Positions 6,972 to 16,373 of a stretch of DNA of 57,765 nt are shown piece after piece. The stretch is from positions 1 to 57,765 of IMG/VR virus record IMGVR_UViG_3300047481_002095. One strand, given 5' to 3'. The notes under the pieces are model-generated. The model worked only from the letters and a program-made list of their open reading frames with translations. It did not search any database and was not told the DNA's origin. How positions within the stretch are numbered: the first letter of the stretch is position 1; each line of letters starts with the position of its first letter. The position numbers and the translations under genes are program-made. Origin of the DNA: a virus.

Positions 6972-9047
6972 ATGAGCAAACTCCAAAAAGTAATTTCAAA
7001 CTTCAATCGTCAACAATTTCGTGCAATCAATAAAGAGATGTCTTTTTCTGAATACATTGAACTTTGTTATCAAAATCCCAAGCTCATTCGCAACTCATGG
7101 CAAACCATCTATGACATGATCATGGAAAAGGGAAGCTACACAATTGAAGAGTATCGAAAAACATATGTAAATTACAAGTTTTTTGATGATCCTGAATGCC
7201 CAATTGTTGGCCTTACTCCTATGAAGGACTCTCTTGTCAAGTTCATCAAGGGTGCTGCTGGTGGTTATGGCACGGAAAGGAGAATTCTTCTTCTTCATGG
7301 GCCAGTAGGATCATCAAAGTCAACAATTCTCAGGCTTTTCAAGAGAAGTCTTGAAAAGTACAGCAGAAGCGATAGCGGAGCTTGGTATAGCTTTAAGTGG
7401 GTCAACCTTCCAACAGGAGCAGATGGCGTTTATAACAATCCAGAATGTGAATGCCCCATGCACGAACAACCACTTAAACTTCTTCCTATTGATGTTCGCT
7501 CACAAGTAGTGGCAGAACTCAATAAAATTCATGAGGAGCAAGCTTCTCCCGAACAAAGAAGTGATATTTATACTCTCAAGTGCAATGATGAACTTGACCC
7601 TCTTTGCAACTTATTTATGAATGAACTTCTCAAGAAGTATGATGGAGACCTTCAAAAGGTTCTTGAAAATCATATCAGGGTTGTAAGAAAGATTTATTCA
7701 GAAGCTGATCGTTGCGGAATCGCAACATTCCAGCCAAAGGATGAAAAGAATCAAGATTCCACAGAACTTACGGGAGATATCAATTTCCGTAATATTGGAA
7801 ACTTCGGGTCTGACAGCGATCCTCGTTCATTCTCATTCGATGGTGAGTTCTGCGCTGGAAATCGTGGAATTATTGAATTTATTGAAGCTCTTAAACTTGA
7901 TACTGCATTTCTTTATGATTTGCTTGGAGCAAGCCAAGAACAGAGCATCAAGCCCAAGAAATTTGCACAAGTCAGCATTGATGAAGCAATTTTTTCGCAC
8001 ACCAATGACCCAGAATTTCAAAAGCTGAAAAGCAATCAATATATGGAAGCATTCAGGGATCGCACAACTAAAATTGATGTTCCATATACGCTCAAGTGGA
8101 GCGAGGAACTCAGGATTCTAGAGAAGGATTATGGCCCCGGCAAGGTTCGCCAGCATATCGCTCCACACACACTTGAGATTGCAGCTTTGTGGAGTATCCT
8201 AACTCGTCTTGCCGATGATAAGGATGGAAAGATCAACCTTGTTGAAAAGGCTGAACTTTATGATGGCAAACTTCTCGCCGGATGGACTGAAGACTCAGTC
8301 AAGGAACTCAAGGACAAGTATCCAGAAGAAGGCATGAATGGTGGTGTTTCTGTTCGATATCTTCAGGACAAGATTTCCAACTGTCTTGCCAACAATCATG
8401 ACTATGTAAATATGTTCATGGTTCTTAATGAATTGCGTGATGGACTTGATCATTGCAGTCTTCTGACCAATAAGGAGCAAGTAGGTCGATATATTACTTG
8501 CATTGACCTTTCAGTCAAGAAGTTGACTGAAATTCTCAAGGCAGAAGTTCAGAAGGCCTTGGTTGGAGACAAGGAAGCAATCAAGCGTCTTTGCTCCAAT
8601 TATATTGACAATGTCATGGCCTATATCAATAAATCCAAGATTAAAGACCCAATCACAGGTCAAGATCGCAAGCCTGATGAAAGGCTTATGCGTCAAATCG
8701 AGGAAAAGATTCAGATTCCAGATACTGGATGCGATGATTTCCGTAGACAAATCGCAGCTTTCATTGGCCACCTCGCCCATGAAGGCAAGACTTTCACATG
8801 GGACAGCAATCCCAAGCTTCGCAAGGCACTTGAGGCCAAGCTTTTCGAGGATGTGAAGGACACAATCAAGTTGAGCGCACTCAACATGAGCGGAGCAACT
8901 GTTGTTGACAAGGACTTGCAGGAAAAGATTGATGCTGTCAAGACACGCCTTGTCAAGGACTTCGGTTACAATGAAAGAAGTGCCACAGATGTTCTAGACT
9001 TTGTTGGTGGCATATTCAGTCGTGGAGACCTTGCCGAAGACGAGTAA
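6972..9047 (+). CDS. prkA: PrkA/YeaG-family serine protein kinase
   Basis: 691 residues from ATG 6972 (GGGGGC 6 nt upstream); an upstream TTG start would add 8 residues and is less likely. The N-terminal half matches the PrkA AAA domain: SFSEYIELC, then a Walker A of the family's unusual form GPVGSSKST at about residues 107-115. The C-terminal part is the kinase-like region. E. coli YeaG is 644 aa. In bacteria PrkA acts with YeaH under nitrogen starvation and in sporulating bacilli. Here it heads a row that also contains YeaH (9308) and SpoVR (11054), the same three partners. How a phage uses this module is not known to me. Confidence 0.92.
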   Translation: MSKLQKVISNFNRQQFRAINKEMSFSEYIELCYQNPKLIRNSWQTIYDMIMEKGSYTIEEYRKTYVNYKFFDDPECPIVGLTPMKDSLVKFIKGAAGGYGTERRILLLHGPVGSSKSTILRLFKRSLEKYSRSDSGAWYSFKWVNLPTGADGVYNNPECECPMHEQPLKLLPIDVRSQVVAELNKIHEEQASPEQRSDIYTLKCNDELDPLCNLFMNELLKKYDGDLQKVLENHIRVVRKIYSEADRCGIATFQPKDEKNQDSTELTGDINFRNIGNFGSDSDPRSFSFDGEFCAGNRGIIEFIEALKLDTAFLYDLLGASQEQSIKPKKFAQVSIDEAIFSHTNDPEFQKLKSNQYMEAFRDRTTKIDVPYTLKWSEELRILEKDYGPGKVRQHIAPHTLEIAALWSILTRLADDKDGKINLVEKAELYDGKLLAGWTEDSVKELKDKYPEEGMNGGVSVRYLQDKISNCLANNHDYVNMFMVLNELRDGLDHCSLLTNKEQVGRYITCIDLSVKKLTEILKAEVQKALVGDKEAIKRLCSNYIDNVMAYINKSKIKDPITGQDRKPDERLMRQIEEKIQIPDTGCDDFRRQIAAFIGHLAHEGKTFTWDSNPKLRKALEAKLFEDVKDTIKLSALNMSGATVVDKDLQEKIDAVKTRLVKDFGYNERSATDVLDFVGGIFSRGDLAEDE

Positions 9048-9077
9048 GGTACTCTTAATTTTGAGCGGAGGACAGTC

Positions 9078-9293
9078 ATGCAGAATGTATGGTTGCAATC
9101 AGCACAAGCAAAGAAGCTTATGCAGGAAATCGATACAATTGCTATGGACATTTGGTCTCAGGACGGGACTCTTGGAGACTTGTTCTCCGCTCTTAATGAT
9201 GACCACACAGACCTTTTATTTTCTATGAAAATAAAGGAATTTTCAATAGACCCTACTGACAATTCATGTTCTATCACTCTTAATCCATCCTGA
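9078..9293 (+). CDS. Small protein between prkA and yeaH
   Basis: 71 residues, preceded by GCGGAGGAC (good Shine-Dalgarno). It is acidic, with MQEIDTIAMDIWSQDGTLGD near the start. No family recognised. Its place between the kinase and YeaH suggests a helper or regulator of that module, by position only. Confidence 0.7.
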   Translation: MQNVWLQSAQAKKLMQEIDTIAMDIWSQDGTLGDLFSALNDDHTDLLFSMKIKEFSIDPTDNSCSITLNPS

Positions 9294-9307
9294 TAATTGG
9301 TGAAACT

Positions 9308-10525
9308 ATGCCTCGTCGTGTACATGAAGATTGGCAACATTTCCGTGATGTTGTTTCGGGCAGAATCAGAAAGGCCCTGAAAAAGTTCATCAAGAGCGGA
9401 CAAATTGTCAAAAATCGTGGAAAGAACGGCAAGATTTCCATAACTATTCCCAAGATTGATATTCCTCACATTGTTTATGGAAACAATGGAGAGGGAGTTG
9501 GAAGAGGAAAAGGCAAGGAAGGAGAAGTTATTGGAAAAGACCCTCAACCGGGAGATGGAAGCGGGAATGGTGCTGGACAAGGAGAGTCAGAGGGTATTGT
9601 TATCAATTTAGATTTGGAAGATGTTCTCAAGTTCATGCAAGATGAACTTCAGCTTCCAAACCTCAAGAAAAAGCCAAATGAAATTTATGATGAAGTTAAA
9701 ATCAAGTACAACAATATCAGCCTCATAGGCCCTGAATCTCTTAGACACAATAGGAGAACTCTCAGGCAAACCATGAAGCGTCAGGCAGCAGAGGGTACTC
9801 TAGGGAAATTAACTCATGTTGCTGGTGTCAAAGACCCCGTAAGGATTTTACAGCCAATCAATGAAGATAAGAGATACAGACAATATAATGAAATAAAAAT
9901 TCCAAGTAGTAACGCCCTTATAATTTTTGCCCGTGATGGCTCTGGTTCCATGGATCAGGCAAAGTGCGAAATTGTTAGTGATATGGCTTGGTGGATAGAT
10001 GTTTGGATTCGTCGTTTCTATGATCGTGTTGATCGTTTGTATGTTTGGCACGATAGTGAGGCCATGGAAGTTGATGAGGCCAAGTTTTATAAATATAGGT
10101 TTGGAGGAGGAACAACTTGTTCATCCGCTCTCAAGTTTATAACCAAGCAGTTTGAAAACAGGTATCCACCAGAAAAGTGGAACATCTATGTTTTTTACTT
10201 CACAGATGGCGAAAATTGGGGAGATGATAACCAAATTTTTATTGATACATTATCAAAAGAATTTGGAGCAAACATAGTCAATTTTACAGGAATCACTCAA
10301 ATACTAGCATCTTCATATTCAGATTCTGTCAAGTATCATGTTGATGAGGCAATCAAATCAGGAAAACTTGATAAGGATTGTGTGAGAACAGTTGCAGTAG
10401 GAGGAAGCGCAGATGGAAAGCCAATGTGGTCTGCTCCTTCTTTGAGCGAGGAAAATAGAAATGAACAAATCATAGAGGCAATACAGCAACTATTAGGCAA
10501 TCCAAGTAAGTTGTCACGGGAGTAA
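9308..10525 (+). CDS. yeaH: YeaH/YhbH-family protein (DUF444) with VWA-like domain
   Basis: 405 residues (E. coli YeaH 427). The start RRVHEDWQHFRDVV...IRK, the Gly-rich GRGKGKEGEVIG linker and the later FARDGSGSM (a D-x-S-x-S metal-site motif of von Willebrand A folds) are hallmarks of this family. FGGGTTCSSAL lies near the middle of the VWA part. YeaH is the usual partner of PrkA/YeaG and the two are co-transcribed in bacteria, as here. Exact biochemistry is unknown. Confidence 0.9.
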   Translation: MPRRVHEDWQHFRDVVSGRIRKALKKFIKSGQIVKNRGKNGKISITIPKIDIPHIVYGNNGEGVGRGKGKEGEVIGKDPQPGDGSGNGAGQGESEGIVINLDLEDVLKFMQDELQLPNLKKKPNEIYDEVKIKYNNISLIGPESLRHNRRTLRQTMKRQAAEGTLGKLTHVAGVKDPVRILQPINEDKRYRQYNEIKIPSSNALIIFARDGSGSMDQAKCEIVSDMAWWIDVWIRRFYDRVDRLYVWHDSEAMEVDEAKFYKYRFGGGTTCSSALKFITKQFENRYPPEKWNIYVFYFTDGENWGDDNQIFIDTLSKEFGANIVNFTGITQILASSYSDSVKYHVDEAIKSGKLDKDCVRTVAVGGSADGKPMWSAPSLSEENRNEQIIEAIQQLLGNPSKLSRE

Positions 10526-10527
10526 CA

Positions 10528-11052
10528 TTGCATTTTGTAGACATAAAATCTTACCCAGATAATTCAGTTCTAGAGAAACATAAGGAACTGTTGAATGAAC
10601 TTGAGTTTATATTTAATTCCATAGATGCCAAAGAACTTTTTATAAAACAATGCAAGGAAAAGAACAGGCTTGACAAGTTTTTATTTTGTCCAAAGTCTTG
10701 CAACAAATTGTGTAAAAAAATGCTTCGTGAAAAAAATTGGAAATCATATAAGCATAAATTCAAATACAAATCTGGAAATTTTAAACATGGAAGCTATGAA
10801 GTTGATTTTTTGAAAAATAGACTTGCTGTAGAGTTACAATTTGGTAAATATGCATTTATGCCAGATAATGTAATGAAGTTTGAAATATTTCACAAACACT
10901 TGAAACTTATTGATGTTGGCATTTTGATTGTTCCTTCCAAACACTTACAATTCAATATGAGTTCTGGCCCCGGTTGTTTTCAGCAAATAATTCAAAGACT
11001 TGATGATCTCAATTATCAAAATCCTTTGATTGTTATAGGTCTTGGAGGTTGA
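10528..11052 (+). CDS. BglII-like restriction endonuclease-fold protein
   Basis: 174 residues with a TTG start; GGGAG lies 5 nt upstream and no ATG fits. The core YEVDFLKNRLAVELQFGKYA is the PD-(D/E)xK active-site strand pair of the BglII family (E..D.....AVE.QFGK), followed by VGILIVPSKHL. In bacteria such enzymes cut specific DNA sites. There is no obvious partner methylase next to it, although three methylases lie elsewhere in the window. Its location inside the PrkA-YeaH-SpoVR row is unusual. Possible roles: host DNA degradation, exclusion of rival phages, or homing. Confidence 0.72.
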   Translation: MHFVDIKSYPDNSVLEKHKELLNELEFIFNSIDAKELFIKQCKEKNRLDKFLFCPKSCNKLCKKMLREKNWKSYKHKFKYKSGNFKHGSYEVDFLKNRLAVELQFGKYAFMPDNVMKFEIFHKHLKLIDVGILIVPSKHLQFNMSSGPGCFQQIIQRLDDLNYQNPLIVIGLGG

Positions 11053-11053
11053 A

Positions 11054-14000
11054 ATGTCTTCCAAATTCTTTCACGGATCAAGCCTACTTGTTGGTGACAA
11101 TACTGTTCCCGGCGTTCAACTATCAAAAGAACTTAAAGAATATATTCCAAAGATTCTTCAGGCCTGTCGCAATTGGGGTCTTGATTTCTATCCTACTGTA
11201 GTCCAATTGCTCAATTATGACGAAATAAGCGAAGTAGCAGCTTATGGAGGATTTCCTGTTCGTTTTCCCCATTGGTCTTTTGGAATGGAATATGAAGAGC
11301 TACAGCGTGGATATGAGTTCGGTGGACATAAGATATATGAAATGGTAGTGAATTGCCTAAATTTTTCCGTAAATGTAAGCAGCGCAAGGGGTTACATCAA
11401 AGTTTCAGATGTAAAAATTGGTGATATTTTATTCAGTAAAAATGGTGGAAGAAGGGTAGTTGCTGTTAAAAAACAAGCAAAAAGCAAAGTTGTGAAAATT
11501 GATGCTTTTGGATATTTTCAGGACACGATATGTACGCCAAACCATAAGTGGCAAGTATTAAGAGGTTATAAACCAGAGTGGGTTGAAGCTAAAGATTTAG
11601 TTCAAGGAGATATTTTGATTGCTGGCGGAAAATATGATAATTTTCTTGGAAGCAGCCCACAAATTATATGGTCAAAACAAAAAGTTTATGAATCCACTTT
11701 GCCAAATGTAAGGTGGAAATTGTTTGATATTAATCCGCCAAAACATATGACTGTTGAATTAGCAGAGCTATTAGGCATTTGTGCTGGGGATGGAAGTTCT
11801 GGTGTGAGTGGATCAGAAAATATGATTGCCATTGCTGTTGGCAAAAAGAACAAGCAATATCAGCTTCATATTCAAAACATTTTTCACAAGGTCTTTAATA
11901 AAGAAGCTGCTATCTATGAAAAAGATTCAGGTGATACTGTCGTTTTGTGTTCCAAGTATGCAGTTGACTATTTTAATGAAATTGGAATGAAAAAAAATGT
12001 TACATTTGAATCTAAGAAAGTTCCCTCAATAATTTGGGAGTCTTCTAATGAATATAAAGCCGCTTTTCTTAGAGGAATTTTTGACACAGATGGTCATGTT
12101 AAGACCAGTTTGCAGATGTGCAGTAAGAGTTTTGAATTGATTAAAGATGTACAGTTGCTTTTGTTAGAGATTGGAATATTCAGTAAGGTTGTTCATGTAA
12201 ACAATAAACACAATAATATTTATGTTCTTTATATTTTAGGTAGAAGTAATCAACTTGCCTTTTCAAAATATGTAAATTTTTCAACAGAATATAAGCGTGA
12301 AGCTTTATTTAATTTGGTAAATTCTGGATATGCGATTGCCCACGGGAATAAACTTCCCAATGTACAAAAAGAAATTTTGAGAAGACTTGAAGAATTGCCT
12401 AATCAAAGAAAACTTCCTGCATGGATTAAGAGATGGAAATGGTTATCTAACAAAAAGGATGTTGGTTGTAACACTTTGTGGAGTTTTGTTTCTAGGCTCA
12501 TGAGTGCTGGATACGATGGATTTGAAGATATATTTGAAACATTGCAAAGTCCTATGTATGTGGTTGAAAAATGTGCCGAATATGGAGAGGAAGAAACAAT
12601 CGACATAGCATTGGATCATGACGAACATGATTTCTTGGCAAATGGATTGGTTTCTCATAACACCAACCCATGTTACATCTATAATCTTGCCTCAAATACA
12701 TTGGCAGATCACTTGACAGTAGTGGCTCATGCAACAGGACACAATGACTTTTTCAAAAACAACATTCATTTTAGTGCCACAGATACCAATATGCTGAACA
12801 AGATGGCGAATCATTCTGCTAGGATTCGCAACTATATGAGCAGATGGGGCAAGGAGCGTGTTACAGAATTTCTTGATCATGTTATGAGACTTGAAACCCT
12901 GATAGATGGATCAGAGGCTTGGACTGAAAAAGTTGTAAAAGACAGAAATATTCGTGATGAAAGAAAATACAATAAGCCACAAATGCTGAATGTTGACAGA
13001 AAAAGGCTATATATGGAGCCTTTCATCAATACTTCTTCTTATCGTAAAAAGAAAAATGAGGAGATACATGATAGAGACATTGCTGATGAAATCGGATTCT
13101 TCAAAGAGCCAACTAAGAACATTCTTGGTTTCATTCGTGACAATGCTCCATTGAAGCCATGGCAATCTGATATTGTTTCCATGCTTTATGAAGAGGCAAT
13201 CTATTTCTTCCCACAAAGACAAACTAAGGTCGCCAACGAAGGCTGGGCCTGTGGAAAAAGGGATACTCTTGTTTGTAGTGATTTGGGCATTTTGACCTTA
13301 GGAGAAATAGTCGAAAATAGAATGGCAGTAACCATTTACGATGGAGAACAAGAAAGAAAAGTTACGAATTGGTTTACTTTTGAAAATCGAGATGTGTATC
13401 GCATAGAAACTCGTCGTGGATATGTTTTTGAGGGTTCTAATAATCATCGCATCATGGGCCATGATGATTGGATTCGCATGGACGCAATGTCAGTTGGACA
13501 GTCATTGAAATTGTCTTATTCTGATATTTGGTCAAATGAATTGCAAGAAATTAATTATGAATTACCAGAAAAAAGAATTGAACTTGATGAGATTGCCGAA
13601 ATGGCATCTGTTACAAAATATCAAGTAAGCTATAGGAAATATCATTACAAAGGTGAAGAAAAAAATGATGTTTTAGGAAATCTGATTCAAGAATATGATA
13701 ATCAAAAAACTACTTTTATGCGAAACAAGAGGAACAAGATTAGTGTTCCTGATTATATGACTGAAGATTTTGCTTCATTTGTCGGCTACATGATTGGCGA
13801 TGGACATATTTCCCTAGTGAAAAGAACTATGGGTTTGACATCTGGGGACAAATCACAAATTGATCATTATGCTACTTTGCTTAAAGATTTATTTGGATTA
13901 GAATGTAAGATAAGATGGGATGGATCATCGAAAAATGGTAGGTATAGGGCTTCGGTTAGTTCTAAAGATTTGGAACTACTTCTTATCCATCTTGGCATGA

Positions 14001-15163
14001 AAACAGGAGTTTGTGCCAGAAGTAAAAATATACCAGAAATTATATTGAAATCGCCAAAGAATGTTGTTACGGCATTCATCAGGTCTTATTTTGACTGCGA
14101 TGGTTATGCTGGAAATGCGGGAGTGATACTCTCCACATCGAGCGAGAGTATGTCTCGACAAATCCAGAATGTGCTTTTGAATTTCAAGATTCTCTCAACA
14201 AGGAGAAAGCAAAAAGATTCATGTTGGCATATTCGGATTACTGGCTCAGAAGCGGTTAAATTTGAAGAACAAATTGGATTTGGTCTTCAAAGAAAACAAG
14301 ATAAATTAAGAAAATATGTTTCTGATCACAAATGGTTTCTGGAAAAGAATCTTGAAGATGAGATTGTTTCTGTTGAAAAAACTGGCACAGACACAGTTTA
14401 TGATATCACAGTTGAAACAAGTCATCGATATTCAGCTTGCGGATTTATAAATCATAACAGCACAGTTGACTCTGTCATCATGGCAGAACAAGGCTTCATT
14501 GGACTTGGTCAAAAGTCTGAGGATTGTGGCATTGTAGAGTATGCTGATCACAAGATGGGAGTTCTTGGTGGCAAGTATAGCATGAATCCTTACAAGCTGG
14601 GATTTTACTTGCTTGCCGATATTCGTGAGAGGTGGGACAAGGGCAGATTTGGAACCGAATATGATGAATGCACAGATATGCACAAGAAAGAGAATTGGGA
14701 CACGGGTGCCATGTTGGGCAAGGAGAAAATTTTCGAGGTTAGGAAGTATTATGATGATCTAACCATGATACATGAATTCTTTACAGAAGAGTTTTGTCGT
14801 AAACAAGAATATTTTCATTGGAAACATTATCCAAATGGCGAATACAGAATCGACACAAGAGACTACAAGACTATTAAAAAGAATTTGATGCAAAGACATC
14901 TTAATGGAGGACTGCCTGATATCAGGCTCATGGAGCCTAATTATCTTGGAAGAGGAATAATGCTATTGCAGCATTATCATGATGGTAGGCCTTTGTACGA
15001 GTCTTATCTAGAAGATGTTTTGTCTTCAATTCGATTCCTTTGGAATAATGATGTTGTTTTGGTTTCAAAGGATGAAAATAGTAAGGAAAAAATTTATTGG
15101 CAAAAAGCAAATTATTTTGAAGTAATGGACAGGGAAAAACTCAACAAACAAGCGAATGTTTGA
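11054..15163 (+). CDS. spoVR: SpoVR/YcgB-family protein interrupted by two inteins
   Basis: The frame codes for 1369 residues from ATG 11054 (GGAGGT upstream). Removing the two inteins (436 and 403 aa) leaves a 530-residue SpoVR (E. coli YcgB is 510). Extein segments SSLLVGDNTVPG, FPHWSFGMEYEEL, TNPCYIYNLASN, HATGHNDFF, QTKVANEGWA and KHYPNGEYRIDTRDY are typical of the family. SpoVR is needed for cortex formation in Bacillus, and YcgB is co-regulated with YeaG/YeaH in enterobacteria. Both inteins sit at highly conserved motifs, as usual for mobile inteins. The start follows the BglII-like gene by 1 nt. Confidence 0.92.
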   Translation: MSSKFFHGSSLLVGDNTVPGVQLSKELKEYIPKILQACRNWGLDFYPTVVQLLNYDEISEVAAYGGFPVRFPHWSFGMEYEELQRGYEFGGHKIYEMVVNCLNFSVNVSSARGYIKVSDVKIGDILFSKNGGRRVVAVKKQAKSKVVKIDAFGYFQDTICTPNHKWQVLRGYKPEWVEAKDLVQGDILIAGGKYDNFLGSSPQIIWSKQKVYESTLPNVRWKLFDINPPKHMTVELAELLGICAGDGSSGVSGSENMIAIAVGKKNKQYQLHIQNIFHKVFNKEAAIYEKDSGDTVVLCSKYAVDYFNEIGMKKNVTFESKKVPSIIWESSNEYKAAFLRGIFDTDGHVKTSLQMCSKSFELIKDVQLLLLEIGIFSKVVHVNNKHNNIYVLYILGRSNQLAFSKYVNFSTEYKREALFNLVNSGYAIAHGNKLPNVQKEILRRLEELPNQRKLPAWIKRWKWLSNKKDVGCNTLWSFVSRLMSAGYDGFEDIFETLQSPMYVVEKCAEYGEEETIDIALDHDEHDFLANGLVSHNTNPCYIYNLASNTLADHLTVVAHATGHNDFFKNNIHFSATDTNMLNKMANHSARIRNYMSRWGKERVTEFLDHVMRLETLIDGSEAWTEKVVKDRNIRDERKYNKPQMLNVDRKRLYMEPFINTSSYRKKKNEEIHDRDIADEIGFFKEPTKNILGFIRDNAPLKPWQSDIVSMLYEEAIYFFPQRQTKVANEGWACGKRDTLVCSDLGILTLGEIVENRMAVTIYDGEQERKVTNWFTFENRDVYRIETRRGYVFEGSNNHRIMGHDDWIRMDAMSVGQSLKLSYSDIWSNELQEINYELPEKRIELDEIAEMASVTKYQVSYRKYHYKGEEKNDVLGNLIQEYDNQKTTFMRNKRNKISVPDYMTEDFASFVGYMIGDGHISLVKRTMGLTSGDKSQIDHYATLLKDLFGLECKIRWDGSSKNGRYRASVSSKDLELLLIHLGMKTGVCARSKNIPEIILKSPKNVVTAFIRSYFDCDGYAGNAGVILSTSSESMSRQIQNVLLNFKILSTRRKQKDSCWHIRITGSEAVKFEEQIGFGLQRKQDKLRKYVSDHKWFLEKNLEDEIVSVEKTGTDTVYDITVETSHRYSACGFINHNSTVDSVIMAEQGFIGLGQKSEDCGIVEYADHKMGVLGGKYSMNPYKLGFYLLADIRERWDKGRFGTEYDECTDMHKKENWDTGAMLGKEKIFEVRKYYDDLTMIHEFFTEEFCRKQEYFHWKHYPNGEYRIDTRDYKTIKKNLMQRHLNGGLPDIRLMEPNYLGRGIMLLQHYHDGRPLYESYLEDVLSSIRFLWNNDVVLVSKDENSKEKIYWQKANYFEVMDREKLNKQANV
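11354..12661 (+). mobile_element. SpoVR intein 1 (LAGLIDADG type)
   Basis: 436 residues in frame. It starts with Cys (CLNFSV) after KIYEMVVN and ends VSHN before Thr of TNPCY. Splicing block motifs: Cys1, CTPNHKW (block B), and a C-terminal His-Asn with +1 Thr. Endonuclease motifs: LLGICAGDGS and LRGIFDTDGHV. This is a complete class 1 intein; the homing endonuclease appears intact because both acidic motifs are present. Confidence 0.93.
13250..14458 (+). mobile_element. SpoVR intein 2 (LAGLIDADG type)
   Basis: 403 residues in frame. It starts CGKRDTLV after ANEGWA and ends INHN before Ser (+1). Splicing motifs: Cys1, GSNNHRIM (block B), and VYDITVETSHRY (block F). Endonuclease motifs: VGYMIGDGHI and IRSYFDCDGY. 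The sequence is not a close copy of intein 1. Confidence 0.93.
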
Positions 15164-15807
15164 TGTCAACATACATTAAAAACAATCAGATACATGGTCG
15201 TTTTAATTCCGAAAGGAATTCAAAATTTGAACATATTGGAAGAAATTCCAATATCGAATTTTGGGAAAGCAAAAAGGGAATAGTCAAGATAAATGATGTA
15301 AATGAAAAAGGGGAACTTGTTACAAATTGTTCTGACTTGATTGTTGAGTTCAAGTCGAAAATGCTTCTTATAGAGGCGGCAACAAAAAGAGCAGACTTGT
15401 TTAAGTATATTGAAGAAGGCGTTGATGTTGAAACAAGAAAGTTAAAGTATTGCAGAAAAGATCAAAAAGGTTTCGTTGGTATGTGTGATTATTATCTTGA
15501 TGAAAATAATGTTGCACATTCAGGAAATGAAATGCTTTTGATTCCCATGGAATGCCTACAATATGCACAAAACAGTTGCGGTAATAATTTCAAAGGGCAA
15601 GGTAGCGTGAAGTCTTCTATTGGTTTTACAATGCCAGAACATGGTTGCCATAGAGTTAGAAAACAATGCAGGAATGGTTTCAGGCAAACAGGTAGCGTTG
15701 AAGACTTTTACAGAATACCACTTGGATATGTTGCTCACTACAGGAAAAATGAAAAAGGTAACTATAATTTAATTAGGAAGCCAATTTGGAGAATTGAAAA
15801 TGGATGA
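15163..15807 (+). CDS. Unknown protein, possible PD-(D/E)xK nuclease fold
   Basis: 214 residues; its ATG overlaps the SpoVR stop (TGATG). CSDLIVEFKSKMLLIEAA around residue 60-75 looks like the D-x(n)-E-x-K strand pair of PD-(D/E)xK nucleases, but the match is short. Later segments are Cys- and Arg-rich (HRVRKQCRNGFRQ). It belongs to the same transcription unit as SpoVR. Function uncertain. Confidence 0.65.
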   Translation: MSTYIKNNQIHGRFNSERNSKFEHIGRNSNIEFWESKKGIVKINDVNEKGELVTNCSDLIVEFKSKMLLIEAATKRADLFKYIEEGVDVETRKLKYCRKDQKGFVGMCDYYLDENNVAHSGNEMLLIPMECLQYAQNSCGNNFKGQGSVKSSIGFTMPEHGCHRVRKQCRNGFRQTGSVEDFYRIPLGYVAHYRKNEKGNYNLIRKPIWRIENG

Positions 15808-16015
15808 TACAAGTTTGTTGCTCACAGAGGAATTTCAAAACTTTTCGGCAAAAATCAAGACAATCTTTGAGGAAAAGAAAGCTAAGAAAGAACAGCTAAA
15901 GGCTTTGTATGACAAAGTTCAAGCTGAAATTAAGGCTTTAGATGCTAAAGCCAAAACAGCAGAAGAAGAATTCAACAAGTGGAAAGCATCACAAAAAGGC
16001 AAGCCACAAGATTGA
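15800..16015 (+). CDS. Short coiled-coil protein
   Basis: 71 residues from ATG 15800, overlapping the end of the previous gene. Most of the chain is one charged heptad-rich helix (KKEQLKALYDKVQAEIKAL). GGAG lies upstream inside the previous gene. It overlaps the next gene by TGATG, suggesting coupled translation with that membrane protein. Confidence 0.65.
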   Translation: MDDTSLLLTEEFQNFSAKIKTIFEEKKAKKEQLKALYDKVQAEIKALDAKAKTAEEEFNKWKASQKGKPQD

Positions 16016-16275
16016 TGAACGCACAATTAAATTTAATATCATTGTTGATTTCAATAACAACAGGCTTATTGATACTTTTCGGGCCTCACGATCTTTATTT
16101 TATTATCGTGACATTCTCGCTATGTGTTTTTCTTTCATCCATTTACAGTTTTGAAACTTTTTGCCGATTTGCAGAATCTAAACCATACTCTAGCACAGCA
16201 CTTGCATCACTATTGTGGTTGCTCAATACTTTTCTGCAATTTTTTACGCTCATAAATAAAATTTCAAATCCTTGA
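16015..16275 (+). CDS. Small membrane protein
   Basis: 86 residues from ATG 16015. Two or three hydrophobic segments are visible (LNLISLLISITTGLLILFG, IIVTFSLCVFLSSIY, ALASLLWLLNTFLQFF). No family recognised. The coupled coiled-coil gene before it resembles holin/antiholin or membrane-complex arrangements, but nothing diagnostic is present. Confidence 0.65.
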   Translation: MNAQLNLISLLISITTGLLILFGPHDLYFIIVTFSLCVFLSSIYSFETFCRFAESKPYSSTALASLLWLLNTFLQFFTLINKISNP

Positions 16276-16284
16276 TATTTTTGC

Positions 16285-16313
16285 TTTACAATCAAAACTT
16301 TTGCCCCTATACT
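16285..16313 (+). promoter_or_regulatory. Strong sigma70-like promoter
   Basis: TTTACA at 16285-16290, 17-nt spacer, TATACT at 16308-16313. The predicted start is about 16320, exactly at the foot of the leader hairpin. It drives the Cas12/TnpB-like gene alone, since a strong terminator follows that gene. Confidence 0.7.
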
Positions 16314-16321
16314 CAAATGTG

Positions 16322-16373
16322 AGGCAGCAATTTGCTGCCTTTATGAGGAAAATCCTGTATTTTTATATACAGG
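16322..16373 (+). promoter_or_regulatory. Two-hairpin 5' leader of the Cas12/TnpB-like mRNA
   Basis: Hairpin 1: AGGCAGCA (16322-16329) with TGCTGCCT (16333-16340), 8 bp, tight loop, at the very 5' end of the predicted RNA. Hairpin 2: CCTGTAT (16354-16360) with ATACAGG (16367-16373). A 5'-terminal hairpin usually protects an mRNA from decay. It might also be part of a structured guide-like RNA, but I see no proof. Confidence 0.5.
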
